Below are positions 19,484 to 30,290 of a stretch of DNA of 64,000 nucleotides, piece after piece. Where the stretch lies: positions 1 to 64,000 of the forward strand of contig JAISKI010000034.1 in NCBI GenBank assembly GCA_031261265.1, in the 5' to 3' direction. The DNA comes from Candidatus Peribacteria bacterium (GTDB lineage Bacteria > Patescibacteria > JAEDAM01 > Absconditabacterales > Absconditicoccaceae). Made by a program: the position numbers and the translations under genes. Below the pieces are notes generated by a model. The model worked only from the letters and a program-made list of their open reading frames with translations. It was not told where the DNA came from and made no database searches. Numbering within the stretch: position 1 is the stretch's first letter; each line of letters starts with the position of its first letter.

Positions 19484-20749
19484 ATGAAGTCAGCTTTTAT
19501 GTTCTTTTTCTTTTTTTTGATGATATCATCTCCCTGTCAGCAACTTCCTTTATTTGATATTGCAGGAGCAGAACAACTTCGGGCAGACCTGTGCCAAGCG
19601 TATTACGATACTTGTAAACACAAAAAGAAAAAGCAGGTAATAGTACAGTTTGAGGCTCATCGTGAAGAGAATCTTCGTCAACTTTATCATGAACTCCTTA
19701 GTTGAACCTATCAAATTCGCCCTAGTACCTGTTTCATCATCCACGATCCCGTGCAGAGAGAAATTTTTGCAGCAGATTTTAGAGATAGGATCGTTCATCA
19801 TCTAGTCTATAATTATTTAGCACCACTCTACGAAAAACAATTTATTTATGATAGTTATTCTTGTCGTATCGGAAAAGGGACACATTTTGGGATAAAAAGA
19901 GCGAAACGCTTCATGAGAGCGAGTTCAGAAAATTTCGCCAAGGAGGCATGGGTATTGAAGCTAGATGTAAAGGGATTTTTTATGGCAATAGATAGGGAAG
20001 TTTTACGAAATTTGATTTGTAGGGACACAGTAATAAATAACAATCTTTTCCTAAGATTATTACATCAAATCATTTTCCATGACTCAACAAAAAATTGCCT
20101 CATCAGAGGAAAAAAGTCTGATCGAAATTGACTTCCTCACGACAAAAGTCTCTTTCATTGTAGATCAGGTACAGGGTTGCCGATCGGAAATCTCACTAGT
20201 CAGCTTTTTGCTAATGTATATCTACATCCTTTAGATCTCTTTATAAAAAATCAACTTTGATTTCGTCGATATGGTAGATATGTGGATGATTTCTTTATTT
20301 TTCATACAGACAAACAAAAACTTTTGGAAGCAATTCCCCTTATTCGCTGATTTCTCGCTGATCAGCTTTTTTTAATCCTTCATCCCAAAAAGATATATCT
20401 TCAGCAGGTACAAAAAGGAGTCCAATTTCTTGGAGCAGTGATCAAACCCTATCGTTCTTACCTTCGCAAGAGAACAGTTGGGAAACGGTATACTAAAATT
20501 CAACAACTCAATACTTCCTTCAATAAGGGAAAGATTTTGTCCTTGATGAATTCTTATCTCTGAATGTGTCAACATCATAAGAGTTTTCATCTCTGTAAAA
20601 AAATGTGGAAACTGTGTAATAATCGTGTGTGGAAACATTTTTCTCCCGAAAAAGGGTTTAGAAAAATTCACCTTTGCTGCAGAAAAATACCACTCAAAAA
20701 ACTGAAAGATCTTTTTTCTCAGTGATATAGCCGTGAAATGCTGCATTAA
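19484..20749 (+). CDS. DGR reverse transcriptase
   Basis: This enzyme copies the template RNA with adenine-directed errors, and the cDNA then replaces the variable repeat. The 421-residue protein has group-II-like RT motifs: a [19 protein letters not shown] segment, LKLDVKGFF (motif A), the DGR-typical [16 protein letters not shown], the catalytic YVDDFFIF and a thumb region with LHPKK and GVQFLGA. About seven Gly are TGA, so the standard code hides it. ATG 19484 overlaps no other gene; the first 15 residues are unusually Phe-rich, and ATG 19499 is an alternative. It converges with the ftsQ-like gene, 3 bp apart. Confidence 0.95.
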
Positions 20750-20752
20750 GAT

Positions 20753-21844
20753 CTATCTTACAATGGTTTTACTCTCATCCAAAGATCCCAGATCGATCGT
20801 TCCCAACTTCCCAAAATTTTCATAATGCTCCTGTAAAGTATGATATTTCTTAAACTGTTCCTGAAGTGCCTCAGAATTAGTAATATTGAGATAGATCGTC
20901 TGTCCATTATCAGTGAAAAGTGCCAATCTAGGAGATCCTGCTAAATATACAAAACGAACAATATTAGGAATCTCTGCATGAATGAGAGGGACAATTTTGA
21001 TAAAGGTTTCCAGGGGGATCTCATAAAAAAATCAGCTTAAGGAGGTAGTACCAGTGAGATATTGAGGAGTATCGATGACAAAGGTTTCCGCTCCGATCAA
21101 CAGTCCTTCCTTGATCTCCAAGAAATGCTCATCATCTCGAATTCAGAATTCTTTTCCTCCTAACTTCACCTTAAGTACAGGCTCTTTGAAGGTTAATTCA
21201 ACTCCTAATATCCCGCCATTCACGGATGGGGGAGTTGGCTTTGGTTTTTCTATGATAACATCTTCCAAAGTCCCAGTTCCTTCAGTTTCTCCTTCAATGT
21301 CTCCTGTTCCTATAGGTTGTTCTTCTTCTGTCCCAGCAGATTCCATTACACTCCCTGTAGAGGAAAGAATCTCAAGAATTTCACTTTCTGATAGGGACCC
21401 TTCCATCTCAGATCAGCCTGTTAAACTGCTTTTTGCTTCCATTTGAAACGAGATATCAGAGACAAAAGGAAATGCACTCTGAATATTGTGCAGAATTTTC
21501 TCCTTTTGAAAATATTGCAACATATAGAAATTTTTACCTTTAAGCTCCTTAGTCACCAGATTAAAAAGCTCAATATCATAAAATGTTTGCTCTGTGGTCT
21601 GAGAAAATTTTACTTGCTCAATCCTAAATTCAGCCTTAAAAAATACCCCTTTAATCAGAAAAAGAAATCAGCAAACGAGCAAGATCACTCCAATAACTGA
21701 CCAAGAAAGAATTTCTTTCGCCTTTTGACTGATACTCAGCGAGATACTCGGCAAAGGAATCCCTGTTCTAGTAATCGCTCTTTTGAGGGAGTGATTCGTC
21801 CTTTTTTTCGCAAAGGGTCTGGCACTAACTAAACCTCTAGACAT
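20753..21844 (-). CDS. ftsQ: FtsQ/DivIB-like cell-division protein
   Basis: FtsQ is a single-pass membrane protein linking early and late divisome parts. The 363-residue protein has a basic cytoplasmic N-terminus and one membrane segment (SWSVIGVILLVCGFLFL, about residue 50). A POTRA-like region follows (YDIELFNLVTKELKGKNFY... SAFPFVSDISFQ), then an acidic low-complexity insert (residues about 150-185) and a C-terminal part ending KLGTIDLGSLDESKTIV, like FtsQ beta domains. Several Gly are TGA. Its start overlaps the DUF212 gene by 8 bp, so they form an operon. Assignment rests on architecture more than on strict motifs. Confidence 0.65.
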
Positions 21845-22334
21845 AGAGTATATAATATAAAACAAAGGTAAGGCTGATTCAAAAGACGATTCCCCCTAAT
21901 ACTTCCACAGGAGTATGACCAAGTCTTTCTTTCAGCTTTGTTTTTCTCTTTTCTTTCATGAGGAGATTATCCTGGAGATCTTTCCTGAGATCATTGAGAT
22001 ATTCAGCATGTTTCCCCGTCTGAAACCTGATATTCATCGCATCATAAGCAAAAAGCAGAGAAAAAGTGACCGCGATCGCAAAAGTAATGCTATAGATCCC
22101 ATCATGAAGCAACGCGATCATCGTTACACTACTCGCAATCCCACTGTGAAATGACGGGAACCCCCCTGAAGAAAAGACCTCTTGGAGCGTGAATTGTTTT
22201 TGTACTACAGAATCAATTATTACCTTCGTCAGCTGGATAATAGCTCCCACAATTGCAACAATAAAAATAGGAGGCAACTGACTGCTTGCATCGTTGAAAA
22301 AACTGATGGTATGCTGTGCGATATACTCCCGCAT
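21837..22334 (-). CDS. DUF212 (divergent PAP2-like) membrane protein
   Basis: The 165-residue protein matches the DUF212 pattern: an early hydrophobic segment (IFIVAIVGAIIQLTKVII), the motif GGFPSFHSGIASSVTMIALL (like family GGMPSSHSA), FAYDAMNIRFQTGKHAEYLN and LKERLGHTPVEVLGG, with a last membrane segment after a TGA Gly. The family is related to PAP2 phosphatases but its substrate is unknown. It is the first gene of a two-gene operon with the ftsQ-like gene. Confidence 0.85.
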
Positions 22335-22479
22335 GTCTCTTGAGATGAAAGATAAACACTATCTTAGATAGGGAAATGGGAAGAAATTGCAAAGGAAAAT
22401 GACTTAAGGTAAATTGTCTTGATTATCTCGTAAAGATAGGTATAAGAAGTTATTCTAAGCTTCTAATAGTATACAATTT

Positions 22480-23046
22480 ATGCCAGAGACTCAAACCATC
22501 GAATATAAATCTTCCCGAAGAGATGAATATCTAAAATGGATATGTGGTTTTGCTAATGCTAACGGCGGAACCCTCTTCATCGGAAAAGACGATGACGGCA
22601 AAGTAGTCGGTGTAGAAAATGCGAAGCAATTGATGGAAGAAATACCAAATAAAGTCAGGGATATTCTATGAATTATGGTTGATGTAAATCTACACCACAC
22701 GAAACAAGGCGATTTCATTGAGATTGTCGTAGAACCGCATTTGAACCCTGTAAACTACAAAGGACAATACCACTACCGCAGAGGAAGGACAAAACAGGAT
22801 TTAAAAGGCTGATCGAGGCAGATAAAAGCAGTAGAATATGTGAAAGAGAGAGGAAAAATTACGAATAGAGAGTATCAGGAGTTGAATGATGCCACACCAA
22901 AAACATCATTTAGAGACTTAGATAGTATGGTTGAAAAGTGAATATTTCAGAAAGATTGAGATAATAAATCATCTTACTATATCTTAATAAATGTCCGATA
23001 TGGTGGTATAAATGGTGAAAAAGACTTGCAATCTCAGTACATTTAA
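22480..23046 (+). CDS. AlbA_2 domain joined to a winged helix (shortened copy)
   Basis: The 188-residue protein starts with an AlbA_2 (Schlafen-type, old AAA_4) domain: MPETQTIEYKSSRRDEYLKW, FANANGGTLFIGKDDDG, KQGDFIEIVVEPHLNPVNY. At residue about 112 it jumps to a winged-helix segment (QIKAVEYVKERGKITNREYQ). The first 340 bp are nearly identical to 24794-25130, but the central catalytic-like region of the longer copy is missing. It is therefore an internal-deletion derivative or recombinant. Likely a DNA- or RNA-binding regulator. Confidence 0.8.
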
Positions 23047-23088
23047 TTATACATCAAACTAATCGCTTTTATCTACTGAGTTTTAAGT

Positions 23089-24282
23089 ATGAACAAAACT
23101 ATAATCAAAAGACAACATTATTTGGATCAAATTCAGCCTTTTATGTCTACTGATGTAGTGAAGGTAATCATTTGACAGAGGAGAGTTGGGAAAAGCTATA
23201 TTCTCTTACAACTCATTGATGAAATCAAAAAATCTCAAAAAGCGAAATCAGACGAAATTATCTATCTCAATAAAGAAGATATAAAGCGGGACAATATCCA
23301 TGATTATCACGATTTACACAAGGCAGTCCAAGACTACAAATATATTTTCATTGATGAAATCCAAGAAATAGATAAACGAGAAAAAGCAATCCGTAGCTTA
23401 CAGTCCAAATGATGACATGATATTTATATCTCAGGTAGTAATTCTAAAATTCTTTCTGGTGAGCTTTCAACCGTTCTTGGTGGTAGATATGTGAGTTTCC
23501 ATATTTATCCGTTAAACTATCAGGAATTTTTAGTATTTCACCAATTAGATCATTCCAAGGATAATTTTCAGAAATATCTTAAATTCTGAGGACTTCCTTA
23601 TCTCAGGAATCTTCAATTAGAAGACGAAGTGGTCTATGGTTATCTCAAAGATGTAGTCAATACTATTATTCTCAAAGATGTAGTTGCGAGAAATAATATT
23701 AGAAATGTAGATTTTTATAAAAAACTGATTACCTACCTTGCCAGCGAGGTTTGAAGTATATTTAGTGCCAAAAGTATCAGTGATTACCTTAAAAATCAAA
23801 ATGTAAAAATGTCTACAAATGTCGTTCTTGAGTATTTGGATAATTCTATTACAGCTTCCTTTTTAAATAAAGTTTCAAGATTTGATATCAGAGGTAAAAA
23901 GCTGTTTGAGTTGTTTCAGAAATATTATTTTACTGATATTGGTATCAAAAATACGCTTCTGGGCTGATATTCCAAGTTGTATATCACAGGTTTATTAGAA
24001 AATTTAGTGTATAGCGATTTAGTATCCAAATGACGGGAAGTTTTTGTAGGTGAAATAGACAAAAAAGAGGTGGATTTTATCTGCAAAAAAAATGATAAAA
24101 TAATGTATGTGCAGGTAGCTTATCTTTTGGAAAATAAAGAAACAAAAGAAAGAGAATTCTGATCACTTTTAGCGATACCAGATTCACGAGAAAAATATGT
24201 AGTGAGTATGGATGAATGAGCTTCAGGGGTGCTTGATGGAGTGAAATGGGTAAATATTATGGATTTTGTTTTACAGATATAA
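23089..24282 (+). CDS. AAA_14/DUF4143 ATPase
   Basis: The 397-residue protein has Walker A IIGQRRVGKS (its first Gly is TGA), Walker B YIFIDEIQEI, a sensor-like IYISGSNSKIL and the DUF4143 C-terminal nuclease-like domain (YYFTDIGIKN, ENLVYSDLVSKG, VDFICKKNDKIMYVQVAY). Such proteins are common in CPR bacteria and archaea, often mobile and sometimes linked to toxin-antitoxin-like or regulatory loci; the role is unknown. About eight Gly are TGA. A second member lies at 33622-34839. Confidence 0.9.
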
Positions 24283-24431
24283 AACTCCAGCCATTGGCTG
24301 GAAATTTACCTTATAAACCACATTTTAAAAGAAGAAAAAACAGAATAAAGTGGCAGTTTGATTTGACTTTGGAGGGAGAATAGGTAGAATATACCAAACA
24401 GACTAAAGTTTATCTCTTAACCTTTATCAGT
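24283..24431. repeat. Hairpin followed by a 65-bp repeat, copy 1
   Basis: CCAGCC/GGCTGG forms a hairpin (24287-24301), followed by a block (24308-24372) that recurs after another hairpin at 26770-26835. No gene is seen here. Confidence 0.7.
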
Positions 24432-24785
24432 ATGAAAACAAAAGAAATTACACAAGAAATCTTAGGAAAATCCTGGTGCTGGTGGGACATCTATCGTGCA
24501 TTATATCTTGATATAACCAAAGAAGGAAATATTACCCCTATGGAAATTTACCTAGACCAAGAAAATTACGATAAGGTTCAATCTGAATTTGAAAGGAAAC
24601 TTCTCAAAGAGCCAAAGAAGAACTATCCAAAATATATCAATAAAGCGATAAATTATAAGCAGAAGTACAGAAACCACGATACAACAAATGCACAGCATTA
24701 TTCAGCCAAAGATTGAGTGTTTTACTGACCTTATTGTAAAATGAATGATAAGATAAAAGTGAAGCTTAATTTATGTTGCAAATAA
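24432..24785 (+). CDS. Hypothetical protein
   Basis: The 117-residue protein is charged and Tyr/Trp-rich (GKSWCWWDIYRALYLD) with a Lys-rich C-terminus; two Gly are TGA (24714-24716, 24726-24728). I recognise no family. Its stop lies 8 bp before the MPETQ start of the next gene, so both may be read from one transcript. Confidence 0.6.
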
Positions 24786-24793
24786 GTAAAAAA

Positions 24794-26155
24794 ATGCCAG
24801 AGACTCAAACCATCGAATATAAATCTTCCCGAAGAGATGAATATCTAAAATGGATATGTGGTTTTGCTAATGCTAACGGCGGAACCCTCTTCATCGGAAA
24901 AGACGATAACGGCAAAGTAGTCGGTGTGGAAAATGCGAAGCAATTGATGGAAGAAATACCAAATAAAGTCAGGGATATTCTATGAATTATGGTTGACGTG
25001 AATCTACACCACACGAAACAGGGCGATTTCATCGAGATTATCGTAGAACCGCATTTGAATCCAGTAAACTACAAAGGACAATACCACTATCGTAGCGGAA
25101 GCACAAAACAGGAATTAAAAGGCTGAGCTTTAGATAAATTCTTACTCCAAAAGCAAGGGAAACACTGGGAAACCGTTCTGATTCCCCACGTATCAATTAC
25201 CGATTTAAAGCAGGAAACTTTGGATACTTTTCGTAAAAGAGCTATCAGAAGTAAACGTATTGATGATGACCCTCTCAATGACAATAACGAGTATCTTGTG
25301 GAAAATCTTCATCTGACAGAGAAAAAAAGTCTCAAACGTTCTGCTATTCTGCTTTTTTATCCTGATCCTGAAAAGTTTATTACAGGTGCATATATCAAAA
25401 TCGGCTACTTTGAGAGCGATGCAGAGCTTATCTTTCAGGACGAAATTCACGGGAATCTCTTTGATCAGATAGAAAAAGTTATTGATCTTCTCTTTACCAA
25501 ATACATCAAGGCAATTATTAGTTATGAGGGTATTCATCGTGTAGAAACCTATGAATATCCCAAAGAAGCCGTTCGTGAAGCACTTCTCAATGCTATTGCA
25601 CACAAGGATTATTCTGGTGGATATCCCATCCAAATCAGCGTCTACAAAGATAAAATTATGATACGAAATTATGGAGAATTGCCGGAAGACTGGACAGCTG
25701 AAAGACTTCTTTCAAAACATCCTTCTATCCCTTACAATCCAGATATTGCTAATGCTTTCTTTCGTAGTGGATATGTGGAATCCCGAGGGCGTGGAATCAA
25801 AAAGATCACCGATCAATGTATCAAGGAATGACTTCCAAAACCAAGTATAACATTTGAAGGAAAAGACTTTTGGTTTATCTTTGAAAAAAATCCTGAAAAG
25901 CTGAGTGTAAATGGTGGAATAAATGGTGGTGTAAATGGTGGTGTAAATGGTGGTGTAAATGGTGGTGTAAATAATTTGCAAACAGATATTATAAAGTTAA
26001 TACAACAAAACAAAGAAATAAGCATTTGAGAGATAGCAACTATACTTTCTACATCAAAAAGAACGATAGAAAATAATATCAAAAGATTAAAAGAAAGCTG
26101 AATATTGAAGAGAATTGGTGCAGATAAGAATGGATATTGGGAGATTGTAGCATAG
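24794..26155 (+). CDS. Full-length AlbA_2 / HATPase-type regulator with C-terminal winged helix
   Basis: The 453-residue protein has an AlbA_2 domain (residues 1-112), then the HATPase_c_4 region typical of these regulators (EALLNAIAHKDYSGGYPIQISVYKDKIMI, ESRGRGIKKITDQC). A tandem NGGV linker (about 375-395) and a C-terminal winged helix (TILSTSKRTIENNIKRLKES) follow. These proteins are annotated as ATP-dependent DNA helicase RecG-related or Schlafen-like transcription regulators. An in-frame ATG at 24773 would add seven residues; I prefer 24794 because its paralogue starts there. Several Gly are TGA. Confidence 0.88.
25904..25972. repeat. 12-bp tandem repeat coding NGGV linker
   Basis: About five copies of AATGGTGGTGTA, in frame, give a glycine-rich hinge between the ATPase-like core and the winged helix. 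Copy number could change by slippage without frameshift. Confidence 0.85.
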
Positions 26156-26364
26156 AATTAGGATTGAATGAAAGGCAAATTAATGCAGTAGAATACGTAA
26201 AAGAGAAGGAGAAGATAACAAATAGAGAATATCAAAAACTGAATAAAATCTCCAAGAGAACAGCAACAAATGAGTTAATGAAACTGGTTGATACATTTAA
26301 AATTTTAAAAAAGTTTTGAACATCGGGTTCTAATATCTATTATAAATTATTAGTGGGGCAATAG
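26137..26364 (+). CDS. Orphan winged-helix fragment
   Basis: This 75-residue ORF overlaps the end of the preceding gene by 19 bp. It encodes a wHTH segment (NERQINAVEYVKEKEKITNREYQKL, SKRTATNELMKLVDTFKIL) homologous to the C-terminus of the 22480 gene. It looks like an alternative C-terminal module cut off from an AlbA_2 core. It may be translated, or may be a remnant. Confidence 0.45.
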
Positions 26365-26391
26365 TGGGGCAGGTGGGGCAATAGTGGGGCA
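26353..26391. repeat. GTGGGGCA short tandem repeat
   Basis: Four copies of GTGGGGCA, spaced 9-11 bp, straddle the stop of the orphan wHTH ORF. Confidence 0.75.
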
Positions 26392-26403
26392 AATAACTTA
26401 ATG

Positions 26404-26601
26404 AGAGGCAGATAAAAGCAGTAGAATATGTAAAAGAGAGAGGAAAAATACGAATAGAGAATATCAGGAGTTGAATGATGTCTCAGAAAGAACAGCATCA
26501 AGAGATATTGCAGAACTCGTAGAACACAAAATTATAGAGCAGACTTGAACATTTGGAGCATGAAGCACCTATGAGCTAATAACGCCAATAATGCCAAAAT
26601 A
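26404..26601 (+). pseudogene. Third winged-helix remnant (frameshifted)
   Basis: The sequence is near-identical to 22816-22900 (QIKAVEYVKERGKI...), but one T is missing near 26450, shifting the frame. After it the text reads NREYQELNDVSERTASRDIAELVEHKIIE. It has no AlbA_2 part or start. Past it, up to 26890, I see no gene: only a hairpin (CTTGCACC/GGTGCAAG, 26742-26760) and the 65-bp repeat. Confidence 0.65.
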
Positions 26602-26769
26602 ATCTAGAAATTAATTCAATTGTATCATCCGATAAATGTCCGATAGGGTGGTGTAATTGCACAAAAATTGCACAATCATCAGTTTATAACTGAATTATTA
26701 GAAGAGATGAAATAATATAAACTCTGTAAGAGATTCAAAAACTTGCACCACTGGTGCAAGAAATCACCT

Positions 26770-26835
26770 TATAAACCACATTTTAAAAGAAAAAAACTGA
26801 ATCAAGTGGCAGTTTAAATTGACTTTGAAGAGGAG
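26770..26835. repeat. 65-bp repeat, copy 2
   Basis: CCTTATAAACCACATTTTAA and following bases match 24308-24372 with few changes; both copies follow a short hairpin. Confidence 0.75.
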
Positions 26836-26890
26836 ATTAGTATTCTCATCTAAATAGAAAACATATTATTTTATCTTAATTTAATACAAA

Positions 26891-27712
26891 ATGAACGCTT
26901 TATGTAAAATTATTGGACTATTTCAATTTAAATGTCTACAAAAATTATATTTCTGGTTATATAAAATCACTTTATGATTAATGAATTATTGAGTGTGAGG
27001 AGAGGAAAACTGAGAAAAATATTTATTGAAACAATTAAATACCTATTTTCATAAGCACAAAATTTCTCCAATTATCTTTGATATATGAGGAAATATATGA
27101 CAATATGCAAATTTACTCAATGCAGAGATATCCGTAAAAAGAAAAATATATTCTTTTGAACCATCGAAAAATACTCTTAAAAAATTTATTAAAAATACTA
27201 ACTTCATAAAAGATATATATATCACTAATGTTTGATTCTGAGAGGCTGAAGCAAATCTTGAACTTTTTTATGCAAAGGATGGTAACGATCCAGATAATTC
27301 ATGTGCTTCTCTATATCCCGATAATATCTCTAATTACGTTTCATGAAATGTGGAAAAAGAAATTATCCATATAACAACATTGGACATATGGTGTAAAGAA
27401 AATAATATACAACATATAGATTACTTAAAAATTGATATAGAATGAAATGAGTTAGCTTGCTTGAAGTGATGAAAAATGATGTTGCATGATAAAAAAATAG
27501 ATGTGATCCAAGTAGAACATAATAGATGTGCTATTAGCTCTAGGACATTTTTCAAAGACTATTATGATTTACTACATGAAGATTATCATATCTATAGAGA
27601 ACTATCGCGAAAACATGGATTGGTGAAAATAGAAAGTTATGAACCAGCTCTAGAGAATTTTACTTACATCAATTATGTATTGATTAGAAAATGAGTTCCT
27701 TTTATTTCTTAA
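26891..27712 (+). CDS. FkbM-family methyltransferase
   Basis: FkbM enzymes O-methylate sugars or polyketides with SAM. The 273-residue protein has the SAM-binding motif IIFDIGGNIGQYANLL, an acidic strand YSFEPSKN, and the family motif YLKIDIEGNELACLKGG. Gly in these motifs is mostly TGA, showing full adaptation to the code. It opens a block of glycan genes (26.9-33.5 kb) and lies 9 bp before the next gene, so they form an operon. Confidence 0.88.
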
Positions 27713-27721
27713 ACAACAAAT

Positions 27722-29308
27722 ATGTATCAAGATATTACCATTGCTATTACCATTGCTATTACCTCTTGTGGAAGGATAGATCTCCTCAAAAAAACTGTAG
27801 AGTCCATAGAAAAGACTATAGATCTTTCTAAATATAAAAAGATTATGACAGAAGACTCAAAAGATGAAAATCATATCCAAAAGATGAAAGAGGCAAATGT
27901 AAATGGATTCTTGAAAGGACGAGAAATTCTTTATACGTGATGATCAGGGCAAAAAGATGTCTTCAAATGCCATTACTATGCACTAAAAACATTATATGAC
28001 CATATAGATACCAAATATGTATTCCATTGTGAAGATGATCAAATTTTCAAGAAAACGGATTTTGATTATTTTGAATTATCTTATAAAATATTAGAACATA
28101 ATGATAAAATAGGAGTTGTCTTACTAAGAGATATTTGTAAAGATTTCTGATTAAAAAAAACATGAATAATGAAAAAAAGATACTATGAAATATTAACTGA
28201 TGAAGTTCTATCTTTTTATGGGCATGATTTTATAGTATTCAACCCTAATGAATCTTTTTCTTTACAGCCGTGACTGAGAAATACACAGATAATGAAACAA
28301 GTGATGTTTTGATATGAAGATCATGTGGATGAGTGATTGGTATCTAAAAGGCTTTCAGATTTATGATATACATCTATCGTAATTAAAAAAGGTATATATA
28401 ATCATATCAATCCAATATTTAATTCTACTAAGAATATCAAAAGTTTATGATTCTTTAGATATATATATACCACCTTAAAAGGAACAATTACCTACAGATG
28501 ATGACTTTTCCTATATTGGTGCAAAAACTTAATAAAAAAGGTATATATATATACATTTTCTTATTTAGCTCAACCATGGTTACAAAGATTTTGGCATGCC
28601 ATATACTTAGTAGGTTTATCTGGCATGTGATACGGTTATGGTGTAAATGCTCTGAGTCATGCTAAAAAGTTTATTTATAAAAAATTATGATATGGAAATG
28701 GAAAAACATTTATTCTATTTGATGTTGGAGCTAATATATGACAAACTATAGAAGAGTTATTAGAAATGAAACTTACAGATATTTTTATTTATTCATTTGA
28801 ACCACAAAAGTCAGCTTATCAATCACTAAAAAGGAAATTTGAGACTAATAAGGATATTTCATTACATAATATAGGATTTTGAAATGAAAATGGCGTTATT
28901 GATTTATATAAAGATATAGAGGGAGATACAGGTGCAAGTATATATTCAAATGGAGTAAATCACTTTAAGGAAGAAATTCAAATTCAGACTATAGACGACT
29001 TTATCGAAAAAAAAGGGATTATCTATATTAGCTATTTGAAATTGGATATCGAAGGAGCAGAGTATTCTGCTCTACAAGGAGCAAAGAATGCTATTATGAG
29101 TTGAAAGATAGAGGCAATTGAATTTGAATTTCTACGACAAAATATTAAATCTAAAGTATTTCTCAAAGATTTTCGAGATCTCCTATCAACACAATATGAT
29201 TTCTATAGAATATTACCTTATCATATATATAAACTTCCTTCTTACTCTCATTTATTAGAAGTTTATTGTTTATCTAATTTCCTTTGTATAAAAAAATGAT
29301 TACTTTAA
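27722..29308 (+). CDS. Glycosyltransferase-FkbM methyltransferase fusion
   Basis: One frame of 528 residues with about 17 TGA Gly and no TAA/TAG. The N-terminal half resembles a GT2-like glycosyltransferase: IAITSCGRIDLLKKTVESI, a CEDDQIF acidic (DxD-like) motif, and GYEDHVDEGLVSKRL. A hydrophobic linker follows, then a C-terminal FkbM methyltransferase (ILFDVGANIGQT, YSFEPQKSAY, YLKLDIEGAEYSALQGA). It probably adds a sugar and methylates the product. The fusion holds only if UGA is Gly. Confidence 0.82.
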
Positions 29309-29321
29309 TTTAATATAACAT

Positions 29322-30290
29322 ATGATCCAAGAAAAAATAATTGACAGGTTTATACCTAAGAACATTATTAACAAAATTCTATCTGGAGATTATCCGCTAG
29401 TATTAAGATTTGTGATTTTTTTAATGGATATTACACGCACTTTAAGATTTTATTTCAAATATTGAAAATTTAAAGGATTACAAAATATTGAATGATTATC
29501 GGAATATAATATTTCTTCGGATATGCTAAACGGGAAAATAAAAAAGGAAGGAATAAGTGGATATTCTAGACTCAAAAATGCTGAAGATTTTTTAATCCCT
29601 TCTATAGAATCTGTTGTTAATTATTTAGACGAAATTATTCTGGTAGAAAATGGTTCTACTGATAGTACACGAAAAAAATGTATTTTTCTTCAGCAGAAAT
29701 ATCCTAGAAAAATAAAGATTTACCAGTATAAACCAGAAGTCTATCCTCTTTTCTCTTCAAAGTTTGCAGATTGTCCAGAAAATTCGGTACATAACTTTGC
29801 CTATATGTCTAATTGGACATTATCCAAAGTAAATTATCAGTATTGACTTAAATTAGACGATGATCAAATTTTTATTGTAAATAACACCCTTCCCTTGTTA
29901 AAAACAATCAGAAGAAAGTGAATCAACAAGTTTATTCTAACTCCTCTCATTAATGTTCAAAAAAATCATCATATTTTTGTATTAGCAAACGATAACTATA
30001 GATCTGCTTTTTCATGATTATTTTCAGATATAGGATTTCATCCAATTTCTACAAGAATTTATTTTCATTCCAACGGAAAAACAGAAGGCTATGTTCATAA
30101 TTATTTATCTAAACTTGCTCCAATCACTTTTTTACATTTAAAACTCTTAAAACCAGATAAGGGATTAAAAAATTATCACAAAGATTGACATGAATACCTC
30201 AAACACAATTATACTTCAAATAAATTTAGAGAGTTAGATGGACAATATATTGATTTACTTCATACATATTTAATAGATGAGGATAGATAA
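29322..30290 (+). CDS. Family-2-like glycosyltransferase
   Basis: The 322-residue protein has a short N-terminal hydrophobic stretch, then GISGYSRLKNAEDFLIPSI, ILVENGSTDSTRKK and KLDDDQI, the nucleotide-sugar and metal-binding motifs of GT-A enzymes. It resembles the next gene throughout, so the two are tandem paralogues. Several Gly are TGA. It overlaps the next start by 14 bp. Confidence 0.8.

Noticed and set aside
19484..20749. Retron or group II intron reverse transcriptase
   Set aside because: The template/variable repeat pair, adenine-specific differences and the SQ motif identify a DGR; no msr/msd or intron maturase domain is seen.
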